Positions 43,862 to 55,190 of a stretch of 64,000 nt of DNA are shown in pieces. Within the stretch, counting starts at the first letter, position 1; every line of letters begins with the position of its first letter. The notes below the pieces were generated by a model. It was not told the DNA's origin and did not search any database. It saw nothing but the letters and a program-made list of their open reading frames with translations. Made by a program: the position numbers and the translations under genes. Source of the DNA: Psococerastis gibbosa (taxonomy: Eukaryota; Arthropoda; Insecta; Psocodea; Psocidae); contig OZ020490.1 of NCBI GenBank assembly GCA_963971405.1, forward strand, positions 34,311,464-34,375,463. The letters are read 5' to 3'.

Positions 43862-44018
43862 AATAAATAAATAAATTTCGAGTTTTTTTGTTCTATTACT
43901 AAGCCAACCTAGCTGAGATAGGGCTATAAAGCCCTCTCTTACACTCAACTATAGTAAAATGTAGCCAGTGTGGGACTCGAATCAGCAACCTTTCGGGTGA
44001 AAGTCAGAGTCTATACCA
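43862..44018 (-). repeat. tRNA-derived SINE, internally deleted reverse copy
   Basis: (AAAT)n tail side, ctattactaagccaacctag, then a jump from cactcaacta to aatgtagccagtgtgggact, removing the middle ~60 bp. Confidence 0.8.
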
Positions 44019-44518
44019 GGATTAAAGTAATATTTTCAGCGTGATCGAACGTTTCTCTCAGCAATCTACATAAAACTCTGACTGAACTGTTCAACCGGCA
44101 GATCTTTTGTAAAATCCACAATTGTGTTTTTATTTTTGTTTTATAATGGTTGAATTATTTGACTCTTTGGTTAATAAATGGCGGGAATTTTTAACTCCCA
44201 TTAAGCCACGTGAAAGGGGCGTTGTGGAAATCCATTTTCTTTATTTCTTGTAAAGGGTGCGTTGTAAAAAAATGCCCCCCCCCCCCGCTAAAAAAGCGGT
44301 TAAGGATGTTTTTATAGTGGTCGATAAGAAGTTTGACTCTTTGGTTAATAAATGGCGGGAATTTTTACCTCCCAGTAAGCCATGAAAAAAAGGCGTTGGA
44401 AATCCATTTTCTTCATTTTTTGTTTACAAATGGTGCATTTTAAAAAACGCCCCCTCCCCCCCAGATAAAGCTGAAATGGCGACACTCCAAGCTGGTGCAT
44501 GTGCAATACATGGCAAAT
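44019..44518. repeat. Pair of diverged direct repeats
   Basis: tttgactctttggttaataaatggcgggaa-type sequence occurs at 44158 and 44333, each followed by a ggcgttg...aaatccattttctt segment and a C-run, indicating a tandem duplication of ~175 bp. No gene. Confidence 0.7.
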
Positions 44519-44763
44519 AAAAGAACCGGTCCGAGTTTGCTCGAACATGCTTTCCAATTTATCAAAATTAGTAGATAGAGAAAATGAGTAATTTCATGGT
44601 AAATAATTTTCCTATGGTTAAATTTCCGATATCTCGGGGGGGGGGGGGGTTGTCCACCTGACGTCACTGGAGGTGAGGTAAATCCTAGATATGTCAGACC
44701 AACACATTTCCACAGAGCAATACTAGCAGGGCACGCAATGCAATTCAGCGCTGATTTTCTATC

Positions 44764-44801
<38 letters not shown>

Positions 44802-45388
44802 TTTGTACAAAACTAAATAGTTTTTTTGGGAAGGCAAGCTGTCCGGTTTCGTTACTCAATTTAACACCTAAAGCATACCTGAAGGTAGAAATCATCGATA
44901 GAAAGGTCTTGCAGAAAAATTATTTTTTAGTTATTTTTCAATAAAATTTAGTTATTTTTATTTTTTACCCCCAGAAGCAACCTATCAAGGACCAAGCGAC
45001 CCCCCGCATTTTATCAATATTAATAACAACTACAATATATGTGAATTCAAAAGAAATCGTTGGAGCCATTTTTGGGGAATAATTTTTTTAGGCGTTTTTT
45101 TGGAGTTTTTGAGAAAACCCCCCAAATTGAGTTAGTCCGAAAAAAAAAAATTATCTCGAGGCATGATTTTTGTGAACCTACATGCCGAATTTCATCACAA
45201 TGAACTGAGTAGTTGGCCCGGAATTCGACGCACAGACAGACAAAACGACAGACAGACAGACATTTTGTAAAAACCACTTTTTTGGGTTCCTGGGACCTCA
45301 AAACGTGTAAATCCGTTGAAATCTCGGAATCGAAAATTTTGACCATCACAAAACTTTCCTTATACTACGTATAAATTGGAATGCAATA
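44519..45388 (+). repeat. HINE-like family, full-length copy
   Basis: gaaccggtccgagtttgctc start, G-run 44636-44649, an A-run of about 30 at 44767-44797, short (CAGA) core, and 3' hairpin ending ttggaatgca. The 151-codon reverse ORF here is a frame through the repeat. Confidence 0.86.
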
Positions 45389-45904
45389 CAAAGGATTATA
45401 GCCACTCTTACCTGAGATGATGATGTACATGAAATGAAATCGCATGGATAATGATATTAATAATAATAAAATATACTCGTCTTCCAATACGTAGCACGTG
45501 GTAGATATCGCTTCAATATTAAAATAAAGCCCATTTAATCTAATTTAATAATGATCTTAGCGAAATTGTTGGACACATTTCAATGTAGGCTACTAACAGC
45601 ATGAGAAAACTTAGTGGTAACGTACGGACTGTTTTTAAGATAGCGTCATTTCTGATAAACGCAAGCATTAACAGATAAGACGATAAGTCTATACATTTGT
45701 TTCCATGTTTCCTTCCGAACAATTAAAATAAACTCCCCTGCAGCCCTATTATGGTGATTATCATAATACTGAGGTTTCATCAATTGTTTGAAACAAAGTA
45801 GTTCAAAATGCGCGGGAAATTCAAATTGATAAATTAATCCCCTCCTCTGCTCTTCTCTGGCTACGCCCATTTATACTGCTGTAGACTGTAGACCAAATGC
45901 GAAC
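45389..45904. other. Intergenic, no gene seen
   Basis: AT-rich and unassigned. Confidence 0.45.
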
Positions 45905-45907
45905 AAC

Positions 45908-47190
45908 ATAGAACGCTCAGTCTAATCGCCCATGCTTCCAAGATCCTGACCAATATAGTTCGAAAGAGAATAAATCCGATAATTGAAGAGCGATTAACCC
46001 CAGACCAATTTGGGTTCCGCAATGGCAGAGGAATACGAGAAGCGATTGTATCACTAATAGTACTGCTAGAAAAAAGCCTAAGAAGAAACCGTAGAACTTA
46101 TATCGGTTTTATTGACCTGGAGAAGGCCTTTGACAAAGTCCAATGGAAAAAGCTCTTCGAAATACTAAAAAAGTCTGGAGTCAAGCACAAGGACAGGAAA
46201 ATCATATGGGCGCTATACAAGAATGAAGCGGTAGTCATAAGGTCTGGGACAGAAATTGGAGAGGCCAGAATACGTCAGGGGGTAAGACAGGGATGTTCGT
46301 TATCTCCGGCACTATTTAATATATACATACAAATGGCCTTAAACGAGATGAGAGAATCGCTGCTTGACGTAAGAGGTGTGAGAGTGCAGGGGGTAAAAGT
46401 TGACATGATACGTTTCGCTGATGACATTGCACTTATCGCTGACGACGAAGAGGAACTACAGCGTGCCTTAGAAACAATGCAGGACATATTGAGAAGAGGA
46501 TATAATATGACCATAAATAAAAGCAAAACCAAAGTCATGGTTGTAAAGAATAAGAATGACATTAGCCAAGCATATGCATCCCTTGACAGAGTAGTTCTCA
46601 GCAGTGTCAAGCAATTTAAGTACCTGGGCAGCACAATAACAAAAGACAATAGCTCAGCGATTGAAATAAACAGCCGTATCGAACAAGCCAAGGTGGCATT
46701 CAATAAAAAATCCAAGATTCTGGAATCCTATAACATAAAACTAACCATCAGGAAGCAATTTCTAAAAACATGTGTGTGGAGTGTTTTATTGTACGGCTGT
46801 GAAACCTGGACTATAGCAGATAAGGAACTAAAGAAACTCGAAGCTTTCGAAATGTGGTGTTACAGAAGGATGCTACGGATCAGCTGGAGGGACCATGTGA
46901 CAAATGAATGAGTGCTAGACGCTATCGGGGAAGAAGGACAGTTAGTAGCCCAGATACGAATCAGGAGAGCGAAATGGATGGGGCATTTGCTAAGGCACGA
47001 AAATCTGGTACACACTATTATCGAGGGCACAGTAGAGGGAAATAACCGAAGAGGACGGCCGAAGAAGGAATTCATGGATCAAGTAAAAGAAGACGTAGGA
47101 GCAATATCATATCAAGAACTGAAGAGGAAGATCGAGGACCGAGTAAACTGGAGGGCGATATGCAGGGAGTTGCTGCCAACCAATCGCTAA
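45908..47190 (+). mobile_element. Non-LTR retrotransposon RT fragment, one internal stop
   Basis: Open from 45908 to a TGA at 46909 and in the same frame on to 47190. It shows LTPDQFGFRNGRG, YIGFIDLEKAFDKV, RQGVRQGCSLSPALFNIY, the catalytic RFADDIALIA, KYLGSTI, LLYGCETWT and a RRAKWMGHLLRHE...GRPKKEF tail. These are typical of arthropod endonuclease-reverse transcriptase LINEs (RTE/craniofacial-protein-2-like annotation; clade not certain). It is 5'-truncated: the N-terminal endonuclease and fingers are missing. One nonsense codon separates two otherwise intact parts, so the copy is fairly young. Confidence 0.87.
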
Positions 47191-47768
47191 GATTGTAACC
47201 TTAAGAAGAAGAGACTGTAGATAAAATCAAGCCCCTTATGGGCTTCAGCTTGCATTATACTTTGAGCTGTAGCCATATTCAGCTTTATTACTGTAATAAT
47301 TCTCCCTACCACCTAATTGGTTTATAAAATTAAATAAATTGCGGAACTTCAGAGAGGGGGGGGGGGCGAGATGTCAATTTCGGTGATGGTCCTTCGATTG
47401 AGAATGGTATGTGTTCCCAATCGTTCTACATGGTAGCCTATGGAGGAATGGATGTTGTCACAAACTATGGAGAAGAGAATAAGTGCTCTAGGTTGAAGAG
47501 GAACATCCTGGTTGAATAGCCTGAGGCAGTGGTCTGGCAAGAGCACGACATCCCTTTTCAGAGCAGCAAGGTCCAAATTGCCATGATGATTGCAAGTCTT
47601 TGTTAGAAGTGACATTTGAAGAAGAAACTAAGCTATTGCTGAGCAAAGTAAGCCCATTTGAAGCAATCGTGTCCCCAATGGCAAGTGGCCGAGCTCAAGG
47701 CATTAACATCCGACCGGGGTGAAGTCAGGAAATTGGTTCGAGGCGACCCCCCCCCCCCACGCTACGCA
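47191..47768. other. Intergenic, no gene seen
   Basis: A run of G at ~47356 and C at ~47748. An 88-codon reverse ORF at 47349-47615 is unrecognised and is not called. Confidence 0.45.
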
Positions 47769-47776
47769 CGTGGCAC

Positions 47777-48190
47777 CAGGTGTGGTCTCTACGGGGGGGG
47801 GGGCTATGGGGGCTGTGCCCCCCCCTAATCAGGTTCCTCAAAATGCGTAAAACCCCAATATTTCAGCCCTATTTTTCAAAAAAATTTCGTATTTAATCTT
47901 AGCGCCCTCCTTGGTCTCATTCTTTGCCGGCCGCCATACCAAGTTGAATCCAGCGGACCAGAGCAGGTTCAAAGCTGCAGATAAATTGGTCGTGTGCACA
48001 GTGCCGGTAGGGAAACATGGTAGGACTTGTCCTGGTCACCTCCGAACTAATCGTGTGACTTTACTGTGTTTCCCAAGTGGTTCGGAATCCACTATAATCA
48101 GGAGGTCCACTGGAGTCCTATGGGCCCACACCGTGGCCTGGGACTGTGTCCAAACATACTACTACTGGTCTCATTCTAGATCCGCGCCTG
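47777..48190. mobile_element. hAT-like element with a nested SINE
   Basis: Left end CAGGTGTGGTCTCTACG, right end CTAGATCCGCGCCTG, with a perfect 8-bp duplication CGTGGCAC at 47769-47776 and 48191-48198. The interior (ccctcattggtctcatt type, inverted) matches the 885-bp element at 10379. A SINE-like element fills 47924-48165. Confidence 0.86.
47924..48165 (+). repeat. TAC-tail SINE-like element inside the hAT copy
   Basis: Starts near ttgccggccgccataccaag and ends ...cctgggactgtgtccaaaca then tactac. It is flanked by the perfect 12-bp duplication TGGTCTCATTCT (47912-47923, 48166-48177). Nearly identical to the element at 26834. Confidence 0.88.
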
Positions 48191-48600
48191 CGTGGCACTA
48201 TGGGGAAAGAAGAAGAATTGTCCCCAATATGTTAGTAGTATATATGTTAGTAGTATATAGGCCAGCTAATGTTAGCGTTTTCAAATAGCCATACCCCATT
48301 GCAACTAAGCGGGGATTGATACAAACACCTGCTGAAGTTCAAATTAAGGTCAGCAGTTTCAACCTAGAGGCTATAAAATACATCTAACCTGCGGCTTAAA
48401 TTAACAACCCCCACCTCACCCATGATAATAATTAGTACTGCAATATCGCTTAGCTTAAGTCCAGCTTGCTGACCCCCCGTCAGCAAAATCCACCTATTAA
48501 TTTACGGTGGATGGAAATCCGCCCGCTAATAGCACCTTCCTACGCCCTATCTACAAGGGTGAGGATGGAAAATATGAATTTGGAAAGGGTTTATCAGTAG

Positions 48601-48774
48601 CTAGGCCGTAGCCAAGGGGGTGGGGGTCATGGGGTTCAAATCCCCCCCCTCCCCCCGAAATGACATGGCTTCATACTAGATAGAATCGGATTTTGAGAGG
48701 AAAAATACAAACTGCTATGTAATATCCAATGAAATTTCTAAAACCCCCAGAAAAAAATCCTGGCTACGGCCTTG
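48601..48774. mobile_element. hAT-like MITE (CCGTAGCC type), copy 2
   Basis: Ends CTAGGCCGTAGCCAAGGGGG and ATCCTGGCTACGGCCTTG. Flanks ATCAGTAG (48593-48600) and ATCAGCAG (48775-48782), 7 of 8 identical. Confidence 0.82.
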
Positions 48775-48819
48775 ATCAGCAGGCTCGGTTATACATTAAA
48801 CTGTTGAATAGCAAAATAC

Positions 48820-49350
48820 TCGTATCTGTACTTGGTTAAGTCATGCTTCCACCTGTTAGACTGCGCCAATGGTAAGCTAGTTACAGCTTGTCCATGTTCG
48901 TTTTCACCCGGTGTAGGTTGACGTCGACTGATATGGTTGACATGTGGTGGAGGTTGACATGCCCCAAATGACTTTTTCATTAGCCGAGACCATTGGTCCC
49001 TTGTCCAATGCCAACGGCCCCATGAATTTCGGATTGTTTCCGCATGTATTTTTGGCCTTAGGCAAACTGGTATATGGCCTAGATGTCAATCTACACCAGC
49101 TACAAGCGATAATGGACAAATTGAAGCAAGACAATGTAACAGGCGAAAGCATAACTTAGGCGGTTATTCCACATACGTCAATCGTCAATGAAAAATTGAA
49201 AAATGACGTTTTAGCAGACAATAAAGACATACTTAAAATTCTGCTACCACGTCAATTTACGTCATTGTTACGTCATTTTTCAATTTTTCATTGACGATTG
49301 ACGTATGTGGAATGGGTGCCTTAACCAAGTAGGTAGGTACAGATACGAGT
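48820..49350. repeat. Inverted pair of R2 repeats
   Basis: A forward partial copy at 48820-48940 (ctcgtatctgtacttggtta...) and a reverse copy at 48985-49350 lie close together. The reverse copy carries a MITE at 49159-49320. Confidence 0.72.
49159..49320. mobile_element. Harbinger-like MITE in R2
   Basis: Ends GGCGGTTATTCCACATACG and CGTATGTGGAATGGGTGCC, with long arms (gtcaatgaaaaattg). A perfect 3-bp TTA duplication (49156-49158, 49321-49323). Removing it restores the R2 sequence acttaaccaag seen uninterrupted at ~13705. Confidence 0.88.
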
Positions 49351-50904
49351 CTTCACAGTACTACAGGACTTGGATGTTGGTAGAGAATTTGAATAAGTGT
49401 GACTGATATCGTAAATAGATGGTATAGCTGATAATTGATTTTAGGTATGAATGTTGTTGATAATATAAAAATATTTCAATTAAACTATAGGGCTCTATAT
49501 TAGACAGGTATTGTCATCCGTCATTTTGAATCCATTTTAAAGTCTGGTATGTAAGCCATAGACATGGTAAAACTACAGACTCATCGTAAACATTCGGGTT
49601 GAAGCCGCTTGACTTCGGCTATTTCCGTAGTATAGGACCAGATTGAGTCTTTTCCCATTTGATACCATGTTAACATTTTATTTTTTATTTGATTATTTAA
49701 AGATTATTTAGAACGGAAAATCATGCCACTAACCAGCAATATTTTTATGCAGAACTTGGAGTACGGTACTTTTAATTTAAATTTTAAACAATATATATAA
49801 TAAATGTAAATAATAAATATAATTATATATGAAACAACAAAGAAAACTATAAAGAAAACATATAATAAAACTATTAAATTTGAATTTCCCGCCAAAATGC
49901 ATCTATAAGTAGGCGTGGTCATGGCTTTAGTCTTGCAGCACAGCCGAAATACGACATGGTGGCTCCATAGTTTTATTAGCTCCATGATATAAGCAAACAT
50001 TGGGTGTTTACCTATTTATTTTTAGAAATTTATATCGTTGTTTATTTATTATTATTAAAAAAAACGTTGTACCAAATTAGGGAAAAGCTTAATAAAAAAT
50101 AATAAAAAGTGTTTTCCTTCTTTTTAATCTTTTATTTTCTTACAATACTCATCCTATAGGATTCAAAATGGCGAATGACAATACCCGGGTATATAGTGCC
50201 ATAATTTCAACTTTCGTTGATATGTACAGTTAGGGGTAAGAGAGGGCCATAGGCCCTAATCTCGCTGTATCTTCATATATTTATTTTAGGGAGATTCATC
50301 CACCAATTGAGATGGTGATCAATGTTCGACTTTCGGAAAACTTCTTCACAACTTTTCATTTTATGACCCCCTGAGCCTAAAACCACCCTCTGTTCAAAAT
50401 TATATATTATATGTACTGTATATACAGTACATGCACAACAGATATTGATTTTAGGAAACACTCTAACTTCCGTAAATATTATCCGATTTGGATGAAAATT
50501 GGCACAAAAATTGATCATACAAATGTCTTGATCGAGTTTGTTAACCAGCTAGATCCACTATTTAGTTACAAGATGGCGGCCGATTGAAACCATATATAAT
50601 TCATATCTCAGTTAATAATGGTCGCAGAGGAATGAATTAAAATTTGAGTGAAAGCCCGTATTATTATCTAAGATAAAGGTTATCCACACTTCTTACGACG
50701 AATCAACGATTTCAAGATGACGTCCAGTCAAAGTAAAAATAATTTAATAAGTAAAAGTTCATATTCGTTATTGTTTGGAACACAAGAGTGTTTTGTGTGT
50801 TGATGTTGCGGTCAGTTAATAATGAAGTATTTTTTATTTTTTATTACATACATAGCGTAGGTAGCGTAGAGGAAAAACAGGGTCTGCGGAATCTCACTAC
50901 ACCT
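49351..50904. other. Intergenic, no gene seen
   Basis: AT-rich. 50270-50720 has the look of an old dispersed repeat (ccgatttggatgaaaattgg, caagatggcggccgattgaa). A 22-bp perfect palindrome lies at 50411-50432. Confidence 0.45.
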
Positions 50905-51075
50905 GCAGCCTGATCGAGGCGATTATAATACCGGGGTTAAATAAATACCCTAGGATTATAACTGTAAACAAACAAATTATGTATAGCACTTTCCATTATA
51001 AAATTATCTTGTTTACATTTTTAATACCAGGGGATTAAATAAATACCGGAATTATAATCGCCTCGATCAGGCTGC
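50905..51075. mobile_element. Foldback MITE (171 bp)
   Basis: Arms GCAGCCTGATCGAGGCGATT and its inverse ending at 51075. The homology continues through ataataccgg...ttaaataaatacc on both sides. No clear target duplication. Confidence 0.78.
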
Positions 51076-51563
51076 TGATCGGCCAGAGCCGAAAGGCATT
51101 TTTTAATAAAGACTTTATTATTATTATTACAATGTCCTAATGTCCTTAAAAAAAGGTTTAAATTAGTATAAAAATACACTTAAAATCATTGACAACACAC
51201 CACACCAGCTTTTATGCTTCTAGCGGGTACTTATAAAATTTATAACCAAATGTCACATCATGCTATTTAGCAACTTCACGGCTGACTTCCTGCAAAGTCC
51301 CATTTTGACCTGACCTTGTCCGTATCTAAAAGTCTTCCTTTATAAGAATGTCTACGTGCAATTTATTCGGCAAACATAACTAATAAACATGTAACAGTAG
51401 GCCTGTGTTAATGCCTAGCGGGGGTCGGTACCATGTTGCTGTCTTTGATGTCTTGATTAACGGGTTAACGTGCTGCTAGTCAAAGCGAGCAGGATGTCAT
51501 TAAGTGCATTTTTTTATCGTAGAAGAATGGCCCAAGCTTCCAGCAGGCCATGGCGATTCTTCG
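51076..51563. other. Intergenic, no gene seen
   Basis: Unassigned. Includes a caccacaccagcttttatgc motif also present near 3550. Confidence 0.45.
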
Positions 51564-51933
51564 CAGTGCCGGATTAACCCATTAACCCATGGGCACGTTC
51601 CGGCCCCCCCAGAATTAAAAAATTAGAAATTAAAAGGAAATAGTTTTTTTTTTGCTGCAATGCTGGTAGGTAGATTTATGAATTTTAGGGGAGGTTGCAC
51701 CAGAGGGCAGAGGCTGACGAAGCGACCTGCTATTCCCCCCCCCCCTCCCCCTTTGGAAGGCAGTTATATTCTTTGCCTCTAAAATCTAAGTGTTACTGCA
51801 CTCAAAATTCATAAAACCCCACTATTTCACCCCTATTTTTCAAACATTTTCTCCTGGGGGAGACCCCCCCCCCCCCCCGGCCCCCTGTTCCCAATTATAT
51901 TAATTCCCTGTAATTTATATTAATCCAGCACTG
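51564..51933. mobile_element. hAT-like MITE (370 bp)
   Basis: Ends CAGTGCCGGATTAA and TTAATCCAGCACTG. A perfect 8-bp duplication ATTCTTCG at 51556-51563 and 51934-51941. Part of the interior (attccccccc...gcagttat...aaatctaagtgttactgcac) is shared with the 885-bp element at 10379. Confidence 0.9.
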
Positions 51934-51944
51934 ATTCTTCGTCT

Positions 51945-52115
51945 TCTTCTTAACGTGTCCGGGCCTATAGAACACGTTGACCCAAAACGTTGCAGCCTGT
52001 ATGGCCTTGTCGTTGGCGTCCAAAAGATCCGTCTGGGACACAACTTGAAGAAAGCCGATTTGGTTTTGTAGCGTTGTTGTCGCTTGGCCTGTTGGTGGAA
52101 GAATTGGCCGACGGG
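51945..52115 (+). repeat. R10 dispersed repeat copy
   Basis: cttaacgtgtccgggcctat, acgttgacccaaaacgttgc, gtctgggacacaacttgaag. Confidence 0.65.
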
Positions 52116-52141
52116 GTAATTAAAGAACCGTAGCGATTAAA

Positions 52142-52526
52142 GAAGAACCGGTCCGAGTTTACTCGAACATGCTTTCCAATTTATCAATTTGTAGGGAGAG
52201 AAAATGATTAATTTCATGGTAAATAGTTTTCCTATGGTTAAATTTCGGATATCACGGTCCATCTGACGTCACTAGAGGTGACGTAAATTCTAGATAGGAC
52301 AGACCAACACATTACCACACAGCAATAATGGCAGGGCACGCAATGCATTTGAGCGTAAATTTTCTTTCATTTTTTCAATTTTTTTTTTTTTTCACAAAAC
52401 CAAATAGTTTTTTTGGAAAGCAAACTGTCAGGTTTCCTTACTCAATTTAACACCTAAAACATGCCTGACGGTAGAAATCATCGATAGAAAGGTTTCGCAG
52501 TAAAATTATTTTTTAGTCATTTTTTT
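52142..52526 (+). repeat. HINE-like family, 5' half
   Basis: gaaccggtccgagtttactc to tttcgcagtaaaattattttttagtc, ending abruptly at a headless SINE. The G-run typical of the family is absent here (gatatcacggtccatctgac). Confidence 0.8.
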
Positions 52527-52685
52527 TTTGCTACTTTTTCTGGCCATGCTTTGGAGGGCATGTAAAGCAAGCGGTCCCGGGTCATCCTAGTTGAGTGTAA
52601 GAGAGGGCTTTATAGCCGTAACTCCGCTAGGTTGGCTTAGTAATAGAACGACAAAAGTCAAGATTTATTTATTTATTTATTTAGA
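52527..52685 (+). repeat. tRNA-derived SINE, head-truncated
   Basis: Begins inside the body at gctactttttctggccatgc and ends ggcttagtaatagaacgac with a (TTTA)n tail. 5' truncation is typical of target-primed retrotransposition, and it lies exactly at the end of the HINE-like fragment. Confidence 0.8.
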
Positions 52686-52732
52686 GCCAGAAGAAGAAAA
52701 ATAAATAAAAAGGCAATTCAAAACAAATCCGT

Positions 52733-52850
52733 GGCCGCCTGCTTTACACTCCCTCCAAAGCATATGGCCTTAAAATGTAGCAAGTGCAGCCAACAACAAC
52801 CTTTTGGGTGAAACTCGGAGTCTGTACCACTACTCTACACGTCCTGATTT
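52733..52850 (-). repeat. tRNA-derived SINE head fragment
   Basis: ccgcctgctttacactccct to gagtctgtaccactactcta, reverse orientation; the 3' body is missing. Confidence 0.75.
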
Positions 52851-53084
52851 ATTAAATTATTAAAATTATCTTAAATAAACCTAAATTAATATAAATTGAC
52901 TAAATAAGCATTAATAATTAAAATAATCCTCATCACATGGTTGATGTATGTTAGTTTCCGTTTCTTAACTGTCAGAAGCAACTCGGGCTATGTATCTAAA
53001 TGTCTCAGGACCACAAAATTAGGATATGCGCAGCATTCGTCTGGCTACGCAAATTTCAAAAGCCTTGCTTCTTAGCTTGGGCCA

Positions 53085-53135
53085 GGAGAGGGCTTTATAG
53101 CCCGAACTCTGTTAGGTAGGCCTAGTAATAGGACA
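53085..53135 (+). repeat. tRNA-derived SINE 3' fragment
   Basis: agagggctttatagcccgaa to ggcctagtaataggac. Confidence 0.6.
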
Positions 53136-54005
53136 AGAAGCCATTATTTATATAATGAAATAACGCATGTGGTGACGAAAGCAGACAGTCCTATGGTCGA
53201 GAACCTAGTATCACCATTTTTTTAGTATCATGGAGTCCGAACTTTAAAGAAAGAAAGAAAATTGTCTCCATATGGGCGAAATCTTGGCTGTAGCAAAGGA
53301 AAACTGTCTATAACCTTTTAAATTTTTTACTAACTGACCACGTTACTTAAAAATCCACATATGCCCCTCTCTTCTTTGCATCTTTCTAACGGAAGTGCAG
53401 ACACACCCAACACCTTGACTTCCTGGGTATAGATGTACCCAGCAAGGTCTCATCACAGGCAGTGAACCCGGCAATTAAACCCATAAGTGTTATATAAACC
53501 AACTTGTCAAACCACATAAATAAATATTAATGGACTCTTAATGTTGCTGCATTGGAACAGGTCCTCCAGTACCTATTATCAGCATGGCCTTCGTACCTAG
53601 GTATACGGTATACTAGATTTTGTGCGTCATTGGCGACCGTGAAAACCGGAAGACAAACGACCGATCTCTCTCCCTTGAGACTTTCTAAAGAAAATAACTA
53701 ATTGTATCTGTAGCTAATGACGTCAGGGAATGCCGAAGATAGAAGTAAAGTGTGTGAGAGAGATGTCACAAGAGGTAAAGAGCGATGAAAGTATGCTCCT
53801 ACTAATGCATATGCTGAAGACAGGTAGGTTCAAGTGGTTGGGACAAGTGGCGAGAATAGCCCTCAACACACGACCAGAGGGTAGAAGTTCCAACGACACT
53901 GTAGAGTGACGTTGTCTTGGATGATCTTACGTGTTGTTTAATGAAATCAGCTGTTGGACAAAAACTTTCTTACTATAACCAACGCCCACCCTTGCCAGGC
54001 TAGCA
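53136..54005. other. Intergenic; degraded LINE tail likely at 53720-53910
   Basis: The + strand reads, with breaks, a KTGRFKWLGQVAR-like motif near 53815-53870, resembling the 3' end of endonuclease-RT LINEs. Too short to classify. Confidence 0.4.
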
Positions 54006-54036
54006 ATTTGTTGACGCACTGACCAGTATCTCCTTG

Positions 54037-54291
54037 CTATCTCCCGAAAGATGTCGTCCGTGCGGTCTTCCCCATCTTCCACCAGGGCTGGACACGCGAG
54101 TTCTGTTCTGTGTTCATTTCGCCTTCTTTACACAGGAGACAGATGTCCGAAGGAAGGACCCCGAAGCGATGCAGGTGATAAGGAAGGTAGTCGTAGCCGG
54201 CGGTGGTTCCAAAGACAGCAACGCTCAATGACCTAGGCAGGAACCGGGGTATTGGGAAGTTAATAAGGGTGGCCCAAAAGGTGTCGGACAA
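54037..54291 (-). pseudogene. LINE C-terminal fragment (zinc-knuckle type)
   Basis: An 84-codon frame with YDYLPYHLHRFGVLPSDICL and a CLLCKEGEMNTE motif. This resembles the Cys-rich segment after RNase H in I/Jockey-type ORF2 proteins. It breaks after MNTE, so it is a remnant. Confidence 0.55.
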
Positions 54292-54502
54292 AAACTAATG
54301 GAGGAGGAAGGAAGGTACTCAGCGGAGATCCAGGTAGCCCCAATCACTGAAAAAGTATGGGAACGGAGGTGAGCATGTTGAGGCTTCACGAAGAGGAGAA
54401 AACATGGCTAACTGCTGCAAAATTTGAATGACTATTCGGTGGAGGGAGCAAGATCTCAAGGATGACCGTGGATGTAACCAGAAACAAATGTGAGGCAGGA
54501 CC

Positions 54503-54782
54503 CAGTGGCGGATTAAAATTAAAGGGGCGGGGGGGGGGAGGCGGTCACCCCCCTTAAAGCACCCAAAGCTATGAGAAAAAGAAGCTTTTTCTATCACATA
54601 GAGTAAACAAATAATTTCGCACATTCGTTTTAAAAAAGAAGAAAAAGGAATTGGCGAATTGGAAACTGTCTACAAGTGTCTATTTGCCACGTTTTACGTC
54701 TTTTTTGTTGAATAGCTTGTAATGAAAAGGCTTTAAATTGCCACCCGCCCCTCCCAAAACTTTTTGTTATAATCCGCCACTG
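54503..54782. mobile_element. hAT-like MITE (280 bp)
   Basis: Ends CAGTGGCGGATTAAAATTAA and TTATAATCCGCCACTG. A perfect 8-bp duplication GCAGGACC at 54495-54502 and 54783-54790. A G-run lies at ~54527. Three ORFs on the - strand run through it and are not genes. Confidence 0.92.
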
Positions 54783-54965
54783 GCAGGACCTGAGGCCACT
54801 GGGCCTGTCACCAGGAGATGGCCATAAGACCGGAGCAACTGGCATGTGAAAATCCATGCCAATACTGACGCTGAGCTTCTGATGGGGCAAGGTCTTTCCT
54901 TCCACTTGAAAGATGGAAATATTTGCTGCAAACCAATCATTGCGACTGCCAATTTCCAATTGCTT

Positions 54966-55190
54966 GGACATGTAGAGTAGTGATACAGACTCCGACTTTC
55001 AACCGAAGGTTTGTTGGTTAGAGTCCCACACTTGCTACATTTTCTGGCCATACTTCGGAGGGCATGTAAAGCAGGTAGTCCCAGGTATTCCTAGTTGAGT
55101 GTAAGAGAGGGCTTTACAACCCTGACTCCGCTAGTTTGGCTTAGTAATAGAACAAAAACGTCCATATTTATTTATTGCAATATTGTTTAT
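54966..55190 (+). repeat. tRNA-derived SINE, full-length copy
   Basis: acatgtagagtagtgataca head, weakened B-box (ggttagagtcc), full body, and an atttatttattgc tail. Confidence 0.85.

Noticed and set aside
44440-44895. 151-aa - strand ORF with a poly-Phe run
   Set aside because: Runs through a HINE-like repeat; poly-Phe comes from its A-run.
50411-50432. 22-bp perfect palindrome as a regulatory site
   Set aside because: AT-rich alternating sequence in noncoding DNA, no gene nearby; chance or cruciform only.
54319-55051. Three overlapping - strand ORFs
   Set aside because: They cross the hAT-like MITE at 54503-54782 and a SINE head; no family match.
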